A DNA stretch of 64,000 nt from Flavobacterium sp. YO12 (GCF_004119495.1 NZ_NRQU01000001.1:94199-158198); one strand, 5' to 3'. Shown: positions 8,622 to 20,076, counted from the first letter of the stretch. A program made the numbers and translations. The notes: generated by a model not told the origin, from the letters alone.

Positions 8622-9932
8622 ATGGTACACAAATTAATAGAATGGTCCCTGCGCAACCGTTTCATCATATTACTATTATCAGCAGGAATATTTGTTTGGG
8701 GTATTATCTCTATTCAAAAAAATCCTATTGATGCTATTCCAGATCTATCTGAAAATCAGGTAATCGTTTTTACAGAATGGATGGGACGTGCTCCACAGCT
8801 CGTTGAAGACCAGATCACCTATCCCTTGGTTACCAACCTTCAGGGATTGCCTAAAATTAAATATGTAAGGGCTGCTTCCATGTTTGGAATGAGTTTTATC
8901 TATGTCATTTTTGAGGATGATGTTGATGTATACTGGGCAAGATCAAGAGTACTGGAAAGGCTCAGTACAATTAGCAGCACCCTGCCCAAAGGAGTTGCAC
9001 CGCAATTGGGACCCGATGGAACCGGAGTTGGCCATATACTCTGGTATACTTTGGACGCTCCCGGCATTGACCTTGGCGAACAAAGGGCACTGCAGGACTG
9101 GTATGTCAAATTTGCTTTGCAAAATGTCCCCGGAGTAAGTGAAATTGCTTCTTTTGGAGGATTTCAAAAAGAATACCAGGTTACCATTGATCCAAACAAA
9201 CTGCTATATTATAAGCTGTCTGTCCCTGAGGTTATAAGCGCCGTACGAGCCAATAATAACGAAAGCGGCGGAAGAAAATTCGACATGAGTGATATTGGCT
9301 ATATCATTAAGACATCCGGTTATCTGAAATCCATAAAAGAAATTGAGGATATTCCACTGAAAAACCAGAATGGTATCCCTATAAAAGTCAGCGATATAGG
9401 AACAGTCCAGATGAGCGGAGAAACCCGATTGGGAATCTTTGATCATAATGGTACAGGCGAAGCTGTTGGAGGCATCGTCGTGATGCGTTACGGTGAAAAC
9501 GCCGATGCCGTTATTGATAATGTGAAAGAAAAGATGAAAGAAGTCGCAAAAGGGCTTCCTAAAGGGGTAAAATTCAATATTGTATATGACCGAGGGCATC
9601 TGATCAAAGAGTCTATTGATTCGGTTAAGCGCACCTTAATTGAAGAGATGATTGTGGTTTCGCTTATCGTTATTATTTTTCTTTTCCATTGGCGCAGCGC
9701 ATTAAGTATCATAATCCAGATCCCAATTACAATTGCCGCGAGTTTCATACTTCTAAATGCCTTTGGAATATCCTCCAATATCATGTCCCTTACCGGTATC
9801 GCACTTGCCATTGGGGTAATAGTTGACAACGGTATTATTATGAGTGAAAATGCCTACCAGCATCTCTCACAACGGTATGCACAATGGGAATCCGAACAAA
9901 AAACTGAAACAAACTCTGATGAAAAGAATTAA
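8622..9932 (+). CDS. cusA: CusA/CzcA-type RND efflux pump, N-terminal part
   Basis: These 436 residues form the N-terminal part of a heavy-metal RND transporter: the first membrane helix (FIILLLSAGIFVWGIISI), the family signature NPIDAIPDLSENQVIVFTEW, the first periplasmic porter half, and helices 2-4 ending in IALAIGVIVDNGIIMSENAY. It stops at 9932, in the cytoplasmic linker where an intact CusA would continue into helix 5. The rest is encoded in another frame from 9919, with a 14-bp overlap (ATGAAAAGAATTAA). Together the two parts equal one normal CusA of about 1080 residues. This is either a frameshifted gene, possibly a sequencing indel, or a pump made as two coupled polypeptides. Confidence 0.8.
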   Translation: MVHKLIEWSLRNRFIILLLSAGIFVWGIISIQKNPIDAIPDLSENQVIVFTEWMGRAPQLVEDQITYPLVTNLQGLPKIKYVRAASMFGMSFIYVIFEDDVDVYWARSRVLERLSTISSTLPKGVAPQLGPDGTGVGHILWYTLDAPGIDLGEQRALQDWYVKFALQNVPGVSEIASFGGFQKEYQVTIDPNKLLYYKLSVPEVISAVRANNNESGGRKFDMSDIGYIIKTSGYLKSIKEIEDIPLKNQNGIPIKVSDIGTVQMSGETRLGIFDHNGTGEAVGGIVVMRYGENADAVIDNVKEKMKEVAKGLPKGVKFNIVYDRGHLIKESIDSVKRTLIEEMIVVSLIVIIFLFHWRSALSIIIQIPITIAASFILLNAFGISSNIMSLTGIALAIGVIVDNGIIMSENAYQHLSQRYAQWESEQKTETNSDEKN

Positions 9933-11853
9933 AAATATATTTCGCAAAAAAACACAGTGGATATCCGAAGAGGAAAGGCTTAAAGTAATTGAGAAAAGCA
10001 GCAAGCAGGTTTCTCGCGGGGTATTCTTTGCCACCATAATTATAATTACTTCTTTCCTGCCTGTATTTATGCTTACCGGACAGGAAGGAAAGCTATTCCA
10101 TCCCTTGGCTTATACAAAAACTTTCATACTGATTGTGGATGCCTTGTTGGTACTTACATTAGCTCCGGTACTGATCTCTTTTTTTATGAAAGGGAAATTC
10201 CGTCCAACTGATGCACATCCCGTAAATCGTTTTTTGGAAAAAGGTTATGAGCCTATCATACGCTGGGTCCTAAAATGGAGAAAAACAACCCTTACGGTTA
10301 ATATTTTGGCGTTATTGATTTCCATTCCATTATTGATGCGGCTGGGAACAGAGTTCATGCCCCCACTGGATGAGCAGAGCATTTTATTTATGCCTGTTAC
10401 CCTGCCTGATGTATCCAATGGAGAAATCAAACGCATCTTGCAGGTACAGGATAAAATAATAAAATCAGTTCCCGAAGTAGAAAGTGTTTTAGGCAAAGCC
10501 GGACGGGCTAATACAGCTACCGATAATTCCCCAATGAGCATGATTGAGACCATTATCATGCTAAAACCAAAATCAGAATGGCGTAAAGGAATAGACAAAA
10601 AAGACATTATTAAGGAACTCGATACCAAACTGCAGATCCCGGGTGTGGTAAACGGTTGGACACAGCCTATCATCAACCGTATCAATATGCTCGCTACAGG
10701 AATTCGTACCGACGTGGGTATTAAAGTCTACGGTCAAAATCTCGATACCATTGCGCGAGTATCAGAAAGAGTAAAAATGGCTTTAGAGGGAACCCCTGGA
10801 GTGTCTGACTTATTTGTGGATCCTATTACTGGTGGCAAATACCTGGATGTTGATGTCAATCGTTCCGAACTGGCCCGTTATGGACTCACTGTAGATGACG
10901 TAAACCAAACCGTGGAATTTGCCTTAGGAGGAGCGTCCATCGGCAATACCGTTGAAGGACGAAGACGATTTTCAATAAGCGTTCGTATGGCACAGGACTA
11001 TAGAAATAGCGTAGAACGCATTAAACGCATTCCCCTGCAGTCTCCAACCTTTGGAGAGGTGCCCCTATCTTCTGTTGCCGATATTAAATTCGTAGATGGC
11101 CCTCCAATGATTAGTTCAGAAAATGCACTCCTTCGCGGGGCAGTCATGTTCAACATACGTGATCGTGATATGGGGGGAACCGTACAGGAAGCTATGAAAA
11201 AATTAGAAAGTGCCAAAAATATACTTCCCGAAGGGTACTTTATAGAATGGAGCGGACAATATGAGAACCTGATCAGCGGAGAAAAGACCCTTAAAATCAT
11301 TGCACCGATAGTATTGCTTATTATTTTCTTCTCCCTCTATTTTGCCTTTAATTCCCTTAGAGAAGCCTTCTTAAGTCTTATAACAGTGCCTTTTGCTTTG
11401 ATTGGAGGTGCCTATATAATTTTTTTCTGGGATGTCAATCTATCAGTGGCAGTAGCTGTAGGTTTTATAGCCTTGTTTGGTATTGCCGTGGAAACCGGAA
11501 TTGTGATGGTTATCTATCTCAATGATGCAATGGAGCAGCTTATCAAGGCCAAAGGTAATTCAAGAGAAACCATTACTAAAGACGATCTCAGAGAATATGT
11601 GGTACACGGCGCCGCAAAGAGATTACGCCCAAAACTAATGACCGTCTGTGTCTCATTATTTGGATTAGTGCCTGTCCTTTGGTCCAATGGTGTCGGAATG
11701 GATGTAATGAAACCAATCGTATTGCCTATGATTGGCGGCGTATTTACCTCTGCCGTACATATCTTATTAGTAACCCCGCTTATTTTCCTAATGTCTAAAG
11801 AATATGAATTACGAAAATATGGCAAACTTGAAGTACATGATGTCAAACATTAA
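9919..11853 (+). CDS. cusA: CusA/CzcA-type RND efflux pump, C-terminal part
   Basis: From the ATG at 9919 this frame gives about 644 residues. A basic linker (MKRIKNIFRKK) leads into RND helices (FFATIIIITSFLPVFMLTGQ), the second porter half (MPPLDEQSILFMPVTLPD), and the last helices ending at [11 protein letters not shown]. The frame is open further upstream to 9844, but upstream similarity belongs to the other frame. The family sequence runs continuously across the break at 9919-9932, so both halves are needed. The stop overlaps the start of the TolC-like gene. The proton-driven trimer would span the inner membrane and pass Cu(I) or Ag(I) to the adaptor and channel. Confidence 0.8.
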   Translation: MKRIKNIFRKKTQWISEEERLKVIEKSSKQVSRGVFFATIIIITSFLPVFMLTGQEGKLFHPLAYTKTFILIVDALLVLTLAPVLISFFMKGKFRPTDAHPVNRFLEKGYEPIIRWVLKWRKTTLTVNILALLISIPLLMRLGTEFMPPLDEQSILFMPVTLPDVSNGEIKRILQVQDKIIKSVPEVESVLGKAGRANTATDNSPMSMIETIIMLKPKSEWRKGIDKKDIIKELDTKLQIPGVVNGWTQPIINRINMLATGIRTDVGIKVYGQNLDTIARVSERVKMALEGTPGVSDLFVDPITGGKYLDVDVNRSELARYGLTVDDVNQTVEFALGGASIGNTVEGRRRFSISVRMAQDYRNSVERIKRIPLQSPTFGEVPLSSVADIKFVDGPPMISSENALLRGAVMFNIRDRDMGGTVQEAMKKLESAKNILPEGYFIEWSGQYENLISGEKTLKIIAPIVLLIIFFSLYFAFNSLREAFLSLITVPFALIGGAYIIFFWDVNLSVAVAVGFIALFGIAVETGIVMVIYLNDAMEQLIKAKGNSRETITKDDLREYVVHGAAKRLRPKLMTVCVSLFGLVPVLWSNGVGMDVMKPIVLPMIGGVFTSAVHILLVTPLIFLMSKEYELRKYGKLEVHDVKH

Positions 11854-13087
11854 AATACTGGCAGTACTATTGCTTTTACTGCCATTACAGCTATTGAGCC
11901 AGACCCAACAGGTCTTGTCTCTTGATACAATCCTTCACAGGATTGATAAAAAAAACGTGCTCCTGCAAAGCTATAGCCTAAAGGCTGAAGGGTACAAATA
12001 TAGTGCTGATGCCGCAACGGCATGGATGGCACCAATGGTGGGTGTTGGGACATTTATGACACCCTATCCTTTTCAGGAAGTTATGGATGACCGCGACAAA
12101 GGATCTTTAATGTTCAGAGTTGAACAAGATATCCCCAATATAGGAAAGCTAAACAAGAAGAAAAAATTTATCCAGTCCCAAGGAAATATTGAGAACGCTA
12201 CGCGGACCGTTACCCTTAACGACTATAAAGCGCAGGCCAAACAGCTCTACTACAGCTGGATGGTAGCCGAAGAGCGAATGAAAGTTTTGGATCAGAACGA
12301 AAAGATAATGTTGACCATGAAAAAGATTGAGGAAGTACGCTATCCTTACAATCAGTCGCAATTGGGTAATGTATACAAGATTGACGCAAGGATTGAAGAG
12401 AACAAAAATATGATCCGCATGCAGGAAGGTGAAATCGCAAAAGCAAGAGCATGGCTCAACAGCTTGATGAACCAGCCTGGCAATGCTGATTTTTCAATCG
12501 ACACAAGTATTATTCCTGTCTTCAACCCTGCTTTGCACGACACCACAAGTCTTGCTGCTGTGCGGGGAGATATTAAAAAGATGGATGCGGGAATTGAATC
12601 GATGCAGCTCAGTATTCAGGCGATGAAAGCGGAGAAAAATCCCTCTTTTAAAATCCAGTTTGACCACATGAATTCTTTCGATAAAATGATGCCCAAAGCC
12701 TATTCGGTAATGGCAATGATGTCTATTCCTATTGCTCCATGGTCATCAAAAATGTATAAATCAGATGTTAAAGCAATGCAATATAATGTACAGGCAATGG
12801 AGAAAGAGAAATCCGCCATGCTGCAGGAAACCCAGGGTATGTTATATGGTATGCAATATGAAATACTGACCATGCAAAAAAGAATCCAGGGACTCGAAAC
12901 AAAAATAATCCCTTCAATGCAAAAATCGCTGGATGTAAACTTTCTGAACTATCAGGAAAACAAACTGCAGATTCCTGTAGTAATTGACTCCTGGGAAGCT
13001 TTAAATATGCTGCAGAATAACTTATTAGATGAAAAATTAAAACTATATCAAATGATTGTCGATTATGAAAAAGAACTCTATCGCTAA
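11840..13087 (+). CDS. TolC-like outer-membrane efflux channel (CusC type)
   Basis: The product is about 415 residues and has a signal peptide ([16 protein letters not shown]). The rest is helical and coiled-coil with the periodicity of TolC family proteins. It contains Met-rich patches ([31 protein letters not shown]) that are common in copper-specific family members. The start at 11840 is one of two adjacent ATGs (11837/11840) and overlaps the cusA stop. The 3' end overlaps the next adaptor gene by 23 bp. It supplies the outer-membrane duct of the Cus-type tripartite pump. Confidence 0.85.
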   Translation: MSNIKILAVLLLLLPLQLLSQTQQVLSLDTILHRIDKKNVLLQSYSLKAEGYKYSADAATAWMAPMVGVGTFMTPYPFQEVMDDRDKGSLMFRVEQDIPNIGKLNKKKKFIQSQGNIENATRTVTLNDYKAQAKQLYYSWMVAEERMKVLDQNEKIMLTMKKIEEVRYPYNQSQLGNVYKIDARIEENKNMIRMQEGEIAKARAWLNSLMNQPGNADFSIDTSIIPVFNPALHDTTSLAAVRGDIKKMDAGIESMQLSIQAMKAEKNPSFKIQFDHMNSFDKMMPKAYSVMAMMSIPIAPWSSKMYKSDVKAMQYNVQAMEKEKSAMLQETQGMLYGMQYEILTMQKRIQGLETKIIPSMQKSLDVNFLNYQENKLQIPVVIDSWEALNMLQNNLLDEKLKLYQMIVDYEKELYR

Positions 13088-14405
13088 GTTAGTCGGATTG
13101 TTATTCGTTTCGATATTAGTATTGACAGCCTGTAACAAGAAAACAGAGCATAACAGTAAGCCCGCACATCAGCATAGTACAAATCAGGAATATACTTGTC
13201 CAATGCATCCCGAAGTTATTCAGGATAAGCCCGGCAGCTGCCCAATATGCGGGATGGAATTGGTTGCAAGACACACTCCTGGAACGGAAACAGCTATAGA
13301 CAGCAGCCTGAAACACCTTTTAAAACCAGTTAACGAACAAGTTGTTTCAAACATATCTGTCATAAAACCTGACGAGGGTACTAAAATATTCTCTATGCAG
13401 GTACAGGGAATTATTACCTACGATACCCGCGAGCAGACCAGTATCTCCAGCAGGGTAAGCGGAAGGATTGAGCGTCTGCTGATTAAGTACAATTATCAGC
13501 CCGTAAAAAAAGGACAGTTAATCATGGAAATCTATTCCCCTGATCTGGCTGCCGCGCAAAGAGAGTTGTTATTTATTTATCAATCTGACCCAAACAATCC
13601 GATGCTTCAAAAAGCAAAAGACAGACTCTCTCTGCTGGGTATGCAACAGGGGCAAATTCAACAGGTATTAAAAACAGGTAAAATCTCCTATCGCATTCCT
13701 GTTTACAGTAATGCCACCGGGTACATCTTAGACAACACGGGAGCGGCAAATGCTTCTGCAACAGCTCCTGCGGCTTCGCCTCAAAGCGCACCGTCAGATG
13801 ATGGTATGGGCGCAATGGGTTCAAGTAGCAGTGCAGCATCAAATAGCAGCGCATCTGCCCCTGCTTCCTCTGCTATTATGCTAAGAGAAGGACAATATGT
13901 TGGTGCAGGACAATCTCTTTTTACAATATATACCAACAAAAACCTTATCGCTGAGTTTGCTTTTGATCCATCGGTATCATCCCAGATTAAAAAAGGACAA
14001 AAGTTGGTGTTTTATGAACCCTCAGATAAGCAAACCGTGTATACTGGTACTATCGGACTCATTCAACCCGTCTTTAAAGAGGGAAGCAACTTTACCATAG
14101 CCCGAATTTATTTGCAGGATAATAAATTTCAGACCGGAAAATTAGTAACTGCAGCCATTCCTATTGTCAGTAAAGGCTGGTGGCTTCCACAAAGCGCCGT
14201 TCTTAATTTAGGAAATAAATCCATCGTTTTCAAAAAAGAGCAGGACGTGTTTGTTCCCAGAGAAGTTAAAACGAAAAATAATGGTGATGGAATGGTGCTA
14301 ATAGACCAAGACATCAATAATTGGAATATCGCCAGTAATGCGGCTTATATGATAGACAGTGAGAGTTTTATCAAGACAGCTTCAGAAAATAAATTAAAAA
14401 ATTAA
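13065..14405 (+). CDS. CusB-type periplasmic adaptor with HMBD module
   Basis: The start at 13065 gives a lipobox (VLTAC) after a short hydrophobic segment, in a product of about 446 residues. An HMBD module follows at about 40-66 (CPMHPEVI...CPICGMELV). The membrane-fusion core includes the barrel-sandwich motif [20 protein letters not shown] and an alpha-hairpin. A long low-complexity Ala/Ser insert (about 220-265) interrupts the sandwich domain. It overlaps the TolC gene by 23 bp. It would link CusA to the channel and bind Cu(I). A second adaptor gene follows directly, so the pump may use two unlike adaptors. Confidence 0.85.
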   Translation: MKKNSIAKLVGLLFVSILVLTACNKKTEHNSKPAHQHSTNQEYTCPMHPEVIQDKPGSCPICGMELVARHTPGTETAIDSSLKHLLKPVNEQVVSNISVIKPDEGTKIFSMQVQGIITYDTREQTSISSRVSGRIERLLIKYNYQPVKKGQLIMEIYSPDLAAAQRELLFIYQSDPNNPMLQKAKDRLSLLGMQQGQIQQVLKTGKISYRIPVYSNATGYILDNTGAANASATAPAASPQSAPSDDGMGAMGSSSSAASNSSASAPASSAIMLREGQYVGAGQSLFTIYTNKNLIAEFAFDPSVSSQIKKGQKLVFYEPSDKQTVYTGTIGLIQPVFKEGSNFTIARIYLQDNKFQTGKLVTAAIPIVSKGWWLPQSAVLNLGNKSIVFKKEQDVFVPREVKTKNNGDGMVLIDQDINNWNIASNAAYMIDSESFIKTASENKLKN

Positions 14406-14408
14406 GCC

Positions 14409-15622
14409 ATGAACAATAAACTAATAATTCGTACTATTTTGCTCATTGCAATGGTTTTTCCACTTCTATTTACAGCATGTGCCCAAAAAGAAGAAAAAAA
14501 ACCAGTCAGGAAAAAGCTCAAACCTATACCTGCCCCATGCATCCGCAAATTGTAAAAGATGGCCCCGGCTCATGCCCGATCTGTGGAATGGATTTAGTGC
14601 CTTTCGAAAAAAACAACGCACAGGACTTTCTAACCTTGGGACCCAGCCAGCAGGCACTAGCTAATCTGACTACAATAACTGCTGGGGAAAATGAATTTTC
14701 AAATTCTTCTCATCTTAACGGACGTTTGGTTACTGACCCTGAGCAAACTATTTACATTTCAAGTCGTGTGGCAGGAAGGATTGAAGAGTTGTATGTAAAA
14801 GAAACTGGTGTTCCCGTTCGAAAAGGCCAGCCTTTGTACAAAATATATTCAGAGCAGCTTTCAGCCCTGCAGCAGGAGTACCTTCTAGCTACGGCACAGG
14901 CTGCAAGCTTTACTGAGGATAAACGATTTGCCCAAATAAAAAATGCTGCAAAACAAAAACTATTATTATATGGACAATCTGAAGCACAGCTTAATGAATT
15001 ATTAAAAAAACAAAAAGCTTCTCCTTATGTTGTTTATTATGCCCCGGATTCAGGAATAGTTGCAGAACTTTCCATAACAGAAGGCCAATATGTAGCAGAA
15101 GGAGGCTCTATTATGAAACTGGAAGATTATACCCGTTTATGGGTCGAAGCTGATGTCTATCCCGCAGATGCTGGTAAAGTTAAAATAGGCCAAAAAGTAA
15201 AAGTTATAGTCTCGGGTTATGAAGATCAGCCCCAAACAATGACAGTAGATTTTATAAATCCTGCCCTGCAGACAAGCAAACAGCTCATACAGCTGCGAGG
15301 TGCTATTGCCAATCCAAACAAGCAATGGCAGGCAGGTCAACAGGCAATTGTTTTACTGCCTTCATCAGAACAAAAAATGAAATTAACCATACCTGTAGAT
15401 GCCGTAATAAGAGACGGCAGCGGTACACATGTGTGGATTGAAATTGAAAAAGGCAAATATCAGCCTAGAATGGTGGCTATTGGTTCTGAAACCTTCGATG
15501 AAGTGGAAATTACCAGTGGTTTAAAAAAAGGAGATATCGTCGTTGCATCCGGTGCCTATCTTTTGTACAGTGAATTTATATTAAAGAAAGGCAAAAACCC
15601 TATGTCAGGAATGAAAATGTAA
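14409..15622 (+). pseudogene. Second CusB-type adaptor with HMBD, frame broken in an A8 run
   Basis: From ATG 14409 the first frame encodes a lipoprotein signal (LLIAMVFPLLFTACAQKEEKK) and then runs to an early stop. The mature protein continues in the -1 frame: HMBD (CPMHPQIV...CPICGMDLV), then a membrane-fusion core with ISSRVAGRIEELYVKE, a lipoyl-type region and the final barrel, ending KGKNPMSGMKM at 15622. The switch falls in eight A's at 14494-14501 (AGAAGAAAAAAAACC). One extra A restores a single 404-codon gene. A start at 14477 would give a protein with no signal, so it is unlikely. The cause may be a sequencing indel, phase variation or ribosomal slippage on A-AAA-AAA. Confidence 0.75.
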
Positions 15623-15640
15623 TAATCAATCACACAGACA

Positions 15641-16180
15641 ATGAAAAAATTAATCAAAATCGGAATTCCAATAGCCTCACTCTTCCTGCTTATTGCGTGC
15701 GGTAACGGTGAAAACAATAAGAAAGAGGTTCAGCAGAATAATAAAGCCTCTGTCCCAATTTTAAAGGATCCCGCAATCAGGATAAATGATGATATTTTAA
15801 ACGCGATATACAGCCACTATGCCCATTTAACAGTAGCCCTTGCCCAAGATAATGTCGCTGAAGCAAAACTGGCGGCGAATGCAATTGAAGCGGGAGCACG
15901 GGAAATCAGCAGCAACAGCAATCTTGCAGCAAGTGCTACGGCAATCGTTTCAGCTCCCGATATCGATAAGCAGCGAGCTGCTTATTCTAATCTAAGTAAT
16001 GAAATGGTCAGCCTGGTAAAAAAAGCAGGAATGGCTGAGGCTGAGCTCTACTTAGAATATTGTCCAATGGCTTTCGACAATAAAGGGGCCGTATGGATTA
16101 GTTCTACCAAAGAAGTGCGCAATCCGTACTTTGGAGAAAAAATGCTCAAGTGCGGCGAGGTGAAAGAAATAATTAAATAA
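15641..16180 (+). CDS. DUF3347 lipoprotein
   Basis: This 179-residue lipoprotein has the lipobox LFLLIAC (Cys near residue 20), a polar linker and a DUF3347 domain at about 45-179. It ends with the shared pattern EYCPMAFDNKGAVWIS...NPYFGEKMLKCGE. It is the fourth DUF3347 protein in the island and the most diverged. It follows the second adaptor by 18 bp and is surely in the same operon. In other Bacteroidota a similar domain is fused to the C-terminus of CusB-like adaptors, so this gene may supply that module in trans. Confidence 0.78.
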   Translation: MKKLIKIGIPIASLFLLIACGNGENNKKEVQQNNKASVPILKDPAIRINDDILNAIYSHYAHLTVALAQDNVAEAKLAANAIEAGAREISSNSNLAASATAIVSAPDIDKQRAAYSNLSNEMVSLVKKAGMAEAELYLEYCPMAFDNKGAVWISSTKEVRNPYFGEKMLKCGEVKEIIK

Positions 16181-16266
16181 TTAGAATATGCAGATTGGCT
16201 TAAAAAAAATCACTAACTTTCTATATATTAAAGAAATAACGCATCGGAACTGTAAAAAATAACCTT

Positions 16267-18804
16267 ATGACACACACCTATACAATATCGGGAATGACTT
16301 GCGATGGATGTCGTACAAAAGTAGAAAAAACGTTAAATGCTGTAGAGGGAATAAAAGCAAAGGTCTCCTTAGATCCTCCATTGGCAACTATTACAATGGA
16401 AAATCATATTGCGACCGAAGAGCTCCAAGAAGCATTGACTGCGGTTGGAAAGTACACCATTGAAATGACTCAAACCACGCATTCGCACGAAAAAAAAACG
16501 GAGAAATCATGCTGTAGCACTGCTGAGAATCATGGACACAAACATGATCATAAAACGACAGCCGTACCTCACAATGATGCGGGTGGGAAATATTATTGCC
16601 CGATGCATTGTGAAGGTGATAAAATGTATGATAAAGCAGGAGATTGTCCTGTATGCGGAATGCATTTGGTACAAGAACCTGCTGCTGCCCGGGTTCAGCA
16701 GTATACCTGTTCAATGCATCCGGAAGTTATAACCGATTCACCAGGTTCATGTCCTATTTGCGGAATGGATCTGGTGCCACTGGAGCCAAGTGAAAACGAA
16801 GACCAAAGAATTTACAAGGATTTGGTTAAGAAAATGAAAATAGCGGTAGTATTTACTGTTCCCATTTTCGCTATAGCTATGATAGAAATGGCTCACAAGA
16901 ATCCTCTACTACAATTAATGGATGCCTCTAAATGGAACTGGGTACAACTTATCTTATCACTTCCTGTTGTCTTTTATGCGTGTTGGATATTTTTTGTACG
17001 GGCTTGGAAGTCAATAATTACATGGAACTTAAATATGTTTACCCTTATCGGAATTGGTACAGGAGTGGCATTTTTATTTAGTTTGGCAGGAATGTTTTTC
17101 CCAGACGTTTTTCCTAGTGAATTTAAGACCGAACACGGAACAGTGCTGCTATACTTTGAGGCCACAACGGTTATTCTAACTTTGGTTTTGTTAGGACAAT
17201 TACTCGAGGCAAGAGCACATAGTCAAACCAGTGGTGCTATAAAAGAATTATTAAAACTGGCTCCTACCCAAGCTACTTTGGTAATTGATGGCGGTGATAA
17301 AATAATCTCAATCCATGATATCAAAAAAGGTAATTTATTACGGGTAAAACCCGGAGACAAAATTCCTGTAGACGGGAAGATTACTGATGGTGAAAGCACA
17401 GTAGACGAATCGATGATTACCGGCGAACCAATTCCTGTAGATAAAAAAATAGGTGATATGGTGTCTTCAGGGACTATAAACGGAAACAAATCCTTTATTA
17501 TGGTTGCCGAAAAAGTTGGTTCGGAAACCTTGCTTTCGCAAATTATACAAATGGTTAATAATGCAAGTCGTTCCAGAGCACCAATTCAGAAACTAGCCGA
17601 TAGCATCGCTAAATATTTTGTGCCCATTGTTGTCGTTATTTCCATTCTTACCTTTTTCATTTGGGCAAAATTTGGTCCGGAACCAGCAATGGTTTATGGA
17701 TTTATAAATGCTATTGCAGTATTAATAATTGCTTGCCCTTGTGCATTAGGTTTAGCAACGCCCATGTCTGTAATGGTAGGAGTTGGAAAAGGCGCTCAAT
17801 CGGGAATTCTGATAAAAAATGCCGAAGCTTTGGAAAAAATGGACAAAGTAAATGTTCTCATTACGGATAAAACAGGAACAATTACGGAGGGCAAACCTTC
17901 GGTAGAAAAAATCGTAGCGCTGCAATATTCAGAAGATGAACTGCTGCAATACATAGCGTCTTTAAATCAGTACAGTGAGCATCCTCTTGCGGAGGCTGTA
18001 GTGAAATTTGCAAAAGCTAAAAATGTTTCTTTGACCAAAGTAGATGATTTTGAAAACATCGCCGGAAAAGGAGTTATCGGAACTGCTATTGATAAAAAGA
18101 TGGCATTAGGGAATAAAAAATTAATGGAGCAAGCAGGGGCAGCTATTTCTGCCACAATTGAAGAAAAAATTATTGCAGAACAAAAATTAGGAAAAACAGT
18201 TTCTTATATCGCTGTAGATAAAAATGTAGTGGGATTTGTAACGATAACCGATGCTATAAAAGAAACAAGTGCTGCAGCTATAAAAGAATTAATGCGCCAA
18301 GGGGTTGAAGTAATCATGCTTACGGGAGATAATGTAAATACAGCCAAAGCGGTTGCAGACGAATTGCATTTAACCTCTTTTCAGGCAGGTTGTTTACCCG
18401 AGGATAAATTAAAAGTAATCGAGAAACTTCAAGCCGAAGGAAAAATTGTAGCTATGGCGGGAGATGGAATAAATGATGCGCCAGCTTTGGCTCAATCGGA
18501 CATTGGAATTGCGATGGGAACAGGAACAGATGTTGCGATCGAAAGCGCCAAGATTACTTTGGTAAAAGGAGATCTGCAAGGAATTGTAAAAGCAAAAAAT
18601 CTGAGCCACGCTGTAATGAGCAACATCAAGCAAAACCTATTCTTTGCTTTTGTATATAATGTCTTAGGCGTACCAGTTGCTGCGGGTGTTTTATATCCAT
18701 TTTTCGGAATATTACTTTCTCCTATGATTGCTGCCTTGGCAATGAGTTTTAGTTCGGTATCTGTTATTGTGAATGCATTGCGATTGAGAAGTTTAAAACT
18801 CTAA
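16267..18804 (+). CDS. copA: CopA-type Cu(+)-exporting P1B ATPase with HMA and two HMBD modules
   Basis: This 845-residue ATPase pumps Cu(I) out of the cytoplasm. An N-terminal HMA domain (GMTCDGC at 8-14) is followed by a His-rich linker and two HMBD modules: one atypical ([20 protein letters not shown]) at about 115-140 and one canonical (CSMHPEV...CPICGMDLV) at about 148-172. The membrane part contains the CPC metal site ([11 protein letters not shown], about 490) and the catalytic part has [10 protein letters not shown] (about 535), the HP motif (SEHPLAEAV) and [10 protein letters not shown] (about 733). Length is above the usual 740-800 because of the extra modules. It follows the pump genes by 86 bp. 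Confidence 0.95.
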   Translation: MTHTYTISGMTCDGCRTKVEKTLNAVEGIKAKVSLDPPLATITMENHIATEELQEALTAVGKYTIEMTQTTHSHEKKTEKSCCSTAENHGHKHDHKTTAVPHNDAGGKYYCPMHCEGDKMYDKAGDCPVCGMHLVQEPAAARVQQYTCSMHPEVITDSPGSCPICGMDLVPLEPSENEDQRIYKDLVKKMKIAVVFTVPIFAIAMIEMAHKNPLLQLMDASKWNWVQLILSLPVVFYACWIFFVRAWKSIITWNLNMFTLIGIGTGVAFLFSLAGMFFPDVFPSEFKTEHGTVLLYFEATTVILTLVLLGQLLEARAHSQTSGAIKELLKLAPTQATLVIDGGDKIISIHDIKKGNLLRVKPGDKIPVDGKITDGESTVDESMITGEPIPVDKKIGDMVSSGTINGNKSFIMVAEKVGSETLLSQIIQMVNNASRSRAPIQKLADSIAKYFVPIVVVISILTFFIWAKFGPEPAMVYGFINAIAVLIIACPCALGLATPMSVMVGVGKGAQSGILIKNAEALEKMDKVNVLITDKTGTITEGKPSVEKIVALQYSEDELLQYIASLNQYSEHPLAEAVVKFAKAKNVSLTKVDDFENIAGKGVIGTAIDKKMALGNKKLMEQAGAAISATIEEKIIAEQKLGKTVSYIAVDKNVVGFVTITDAIKETSAAAIKELMRQGVEVIMLTGDNVNTAKAVADELHLTSFQAGCLPEDKLKVIEKLQAEGKIVAMAGDGINDAPALAQSDIGIAMGTGTDVAIESAKITLVKGDLQGIVKAKNLSHAVMSNIKQNLFFAFVYNVLGVPVAAGVLYPFFGILLSPMIAALAMSFSSVSVIVNALRLRSLKL

Positions 18805-18832
18805 AGAATAAATAATTTTACTATACAAACAA

Positions 18833-20076
18833 ATGACCAATCTAGGACAAATTATTCTGCAGTATAAAAACGATAACGAAAGTGTCTATAATACCTGGTT
18901 TATAGATAACAACCAACGGTTAAAAGCATTTCGGACTATTAGACGCGGTGTTCTGCAAGTCATTGAGGATATTAAAAACAAGAACTTTCCTAATGATTTT
19001 AAAGAAAGCAGCTTAGAATTTGTTTTGAGCTGCATAGCCGAACAAAAACAAGTCTTTGCAGGGGTTTCCCATCCGTTTTATTGGAAACCCAAATTACGTA
19101 TTCCTGACATCTATGAGAATCAAAACAATAAATTGGCTTTTGGTCAGTTCCTTGAAAATTGCATCAATGCTAAGTATGAAGAACAGGTTGTAAAAGAAAT
19201 TATAAAACTAGATGAATTAAAAATTAAAGGATTAGGGCCTGCTGTTGCCAGTATTTTATATTTCATACACCCAACCTGGTTCCCACCTTTTAACACCGCT
19301 ATTCTCAATGGTTTTAATTTTCTTTTTAAAGACAAAAAAAATTAGGAAGCTGGACTGAGTATCTTAAAATCCGAGAAACTTTATTGAAAACTAATAGTCT
19401 ACATAAATCACAGCTCTCAAATGATTTGGGTGCCATTGCAGGATTGTGTTTTGAAATTGGAACTCAGAAAATGCTGATCGGCAATGATGAATATTTAAGC
19501 GAGGCAGAACGTTCAAGATTCGAAAAAAACGTACACAAGCGCCAAAAAGAAATACTCGAAGAAAAACTGGAGGAAAATCTTCATAGTGAGATGCAGTACC
19601 ATTTATTAAAAATTGGAGTTTCATTGGGTTTTGATGTCACCCCAGCGAGTAACGACAAAAGCAAATCGTTTGGAGGACAAAATTTTTCATTTATATCAAT
19701 AAATAAATTTCCCGAACTCCCTACAGACAAGGACACACAAAATACTATCAAGCTTATTGATGTACTCTGGTTCGAAAAAGGCACAAACAAGATTATAGGT
19801 GCCTTTGAAGTAGAAAAAAGCACTAGTATTTATTCCGGCATACTTCGCTTGTCTGACCTATATTTTAGTATCTCAAGCGGACATGAAGTTTTTTACATTA
19901 TTATTCCGGATAACCGGGAAAAAGATGTGGTTCTTCAGCTTAATAGGCCCGTTATAAAAAACTCAAATATGAATATCAAATATATCCTGTTTTCTGAATT
20001 AAGAGCTAATTGTGATGCTATCTGCAAATTTGGAACCGACCATTCAATAATGGAAAAAATATCAAAATCAATTTAA
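18833..20076 (+). pseudogene. Putative HhH plus PD-(D/E)XK-like nuclease, frame broken in an A8 run
   Basis: Two frames (18833-19345 and the -1 frame on to 20076) join into one protein of about 414 residues if one A is added to the A8 run at 19334-19341. The N-terminal half carries IKGLGPAVASILYFIHPTWF, which resembles the helix-hairpin-helix region of HhH DNA glycosylases, including PPFN at the right place. The C-terminal half has IDVLWFEK followed by GAFEVEKSTSIYSGILRLSD. This D...ExE/K arrangement is typical of PD-(D/E)XK-fold nucleases. I cannot name the family. It lies between copA and a DUF2911 gene with 13-28 bp gaps, so it is transcribed with the copper genes. A TTG at 19384 is not a credible separate start. 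Confidence 0.6.

Noticed and set aside
9204..9599. Minus-strand ORF of 131 residues inside cusA
   Set aside because: It lies fully antisense to conserved RND coding sequence and has no recognisable motif; a shadow ORF.
10245..10685. Minus-strand ORF of 146 residues inside the second cusA part
   Set aside because: Antisense to the conserved porter domain; no start signals or domain features of its own.
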